In this document: positions 63,101 through 64,000 of the stretch, piece by piece
Numbering within the stretch: the stretch's first letter is position 1
Layout: the number at the start of each line of letters is the position of its first letter
Source: Edolisoma coerulescens
Taxonomy: Eukaryota; Chordata; Aves; Passeriformes; Campephagidae
Reading direction: 5' to 3'
Assembly (NCBI GenBank): GCA_013397115.1
Contig: VWZW01000843.1
Location: 434,001 to 498,000, forward strand
Length of the DNA: 64,000 nt
Program-made: the position numbers and the translations under genes
Notes under the pieces: generated by a model
Told to the model about the DNA's origin: nothing
Database searches by the model: none
The model's input: only the letters and a program-made list of their open reading frames with translations

Positions 63101-64000
63101 CAATAGATGTTGTTCAGGTATCTTCTCCAAACTCAGTGGCACAGGTGCTTAATACAACGCAGCTTCCTAAGTCTTAAGACTTAGAGTATTTAATTCTCTG
63201 TTTTTATCTGTGGAGGATGGCACTTGGAAAACAGGATAGCTGCTGTATATATTCATGTATAGGGTGTGCTTTGGCAGTGCCCCTCATCCGTCATCTTTCC
63301 TTGATACTTGGAAATAAGATATTTACACTTTATTTTTTCAAATTTCTGATTTGTATTTGTTAGAGCAATGGAAAAAAATGCTCTCTTTATTGTGATTTCT
63401 TAAAGCACTTTCTTAAAGCTCTTTCCATTGCAGTAGCTTTTTCTCTTTGATTGACTGTTTCTATAAAAGTAGATCTGAGGTACAATTGATCAAATGAAAG
63501 CTGTTGGAAATGAGCCAGTTTGATTAATTAGTTAGCCATTTCCTAGCAATGTTTTTAATCTTACGTAGTCAGTGGCAGAACAGATTGTGGCATAACTTAA
63601 TATATGTAATTATAGTCTGCATAGATTGTGTTTCTTCAAACAGGCTCCTATTTAAAAATGAAGGCATGTCACAGTTGGTCAGGCTTTAATCCTTCTACAC
63701 TGTGGCCTCTTAAATAGACTGTTAGTATACATTTATTAAAACATCTAAGAATACTTCACAAAAACAATTTTAGTATTATTTAGGTGGCTCACTATAAAGA
63801 ACCATCCATGCAGAACCATGCAGCCATCGGTTCTGATTGATTCTTTCTCAGCTGACAAAAACAAGCTTTAATTGCTAGTAGTCCCAGGTGAAGTCAGGAA
63901 CCTGCAAGTGTTCCCAAGACAGTTAATCTGAGCTGAATACTTGGTGACAGATGTTTAGCGGAGAGGCTGATGTGGTCTTGTTTTGCCTATCAAGAAAAGA

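Larger units (their letters stand above)
33281..63999. other. Gene-poor region downstream of PHLDA1
   Basis: About 30 kb in which I see no supported gene, RNA gene or pseudogene. It alternates AT-rich stretches with CpG-poor GC-richer stretches (for example 45600-46140, 48780-49300, 57550-57830) that contain long open frames on both strands by composition. In other amniotes a large gene desert lies on this side of PHLDA1, toward KRR1. Repeats, the CpG cluster and the artefact near 63035 are listed separately. Confidence 0.7.

Noticed and set aside
1..64000. Search for an undescribed multi-gene or defence-like system, CRISPR array, tRNA or rRNA genes
   Set aside because: Nothing of this kind is visible. 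The window is ordinary bird chromosome with two known genes and noncoding sequence.

Overview
The window is vertebrate nuclear DNA, almost certainly from a bird. The evidence is CR1 retrotransposon tails, introns with GT/AG boundaries, AT-rich introns, a CpG island, and the gene pair NAP1L1 then PHLDA1 in the same orientation, which is the order and relative orientation known from other amniotes (human 12q21). The species cannot be fixed from sequence alone. There are three assembly gaps: single N's at 31563 and 63035, and a 72-N run at 31817-31888.

Layout. 1-11258 is AT-rich noncoding DNA, read as the large 5' intron of NAP1L1; the promoter and first untranslated exon lie outside the window, since no CpG island is seen here. 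11259-about 24250 holds the whole NAP1L1 coding region on the + strand: 14 coding exons whose phases all join, giving a 393-residue histone chaperone ending in a CaaX-type box, followed by a 3' UTR with a canonical AATAAA. 24250-31500 is intergenic, AT-rich and possibly regulatory. 31500-32430 is a CpG island holding PHLDA1 (+ strand), a compact gene whose PH-domain frame is interrupted by the assembly gap; it has one small intron after the stop codon and an AU-rich 3' UTR. 33.3-64.0 kb has no gene I can support and fits the known gene desert beyond PHLDA1. It holds a well preserved CR1 copy, two MIR-like fragments, short tandem repeats, a G/T-rich tract, an isolated CpG cluster and an artefactual 65-bp duplication next to an N.

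The two genes do not form a pathway together. NAP1L1 is a housekeeping chaperone for H2A-H2B and linker histone. PHLDA1 is a stress and growth-factor-inducible PH-domain protein. The AT-rich sequence around PHLDA1 is a plausible place for its control elements. I found no operon, CRISPR array, RNA gene, intact mobile element or novel multi-gene system. The most useful observations are the assembly faults that break PHLDA1, its short C-terminal tail, the stop-free frame upstream of its ATG, and a 20-nt microexon in NAP1L1.
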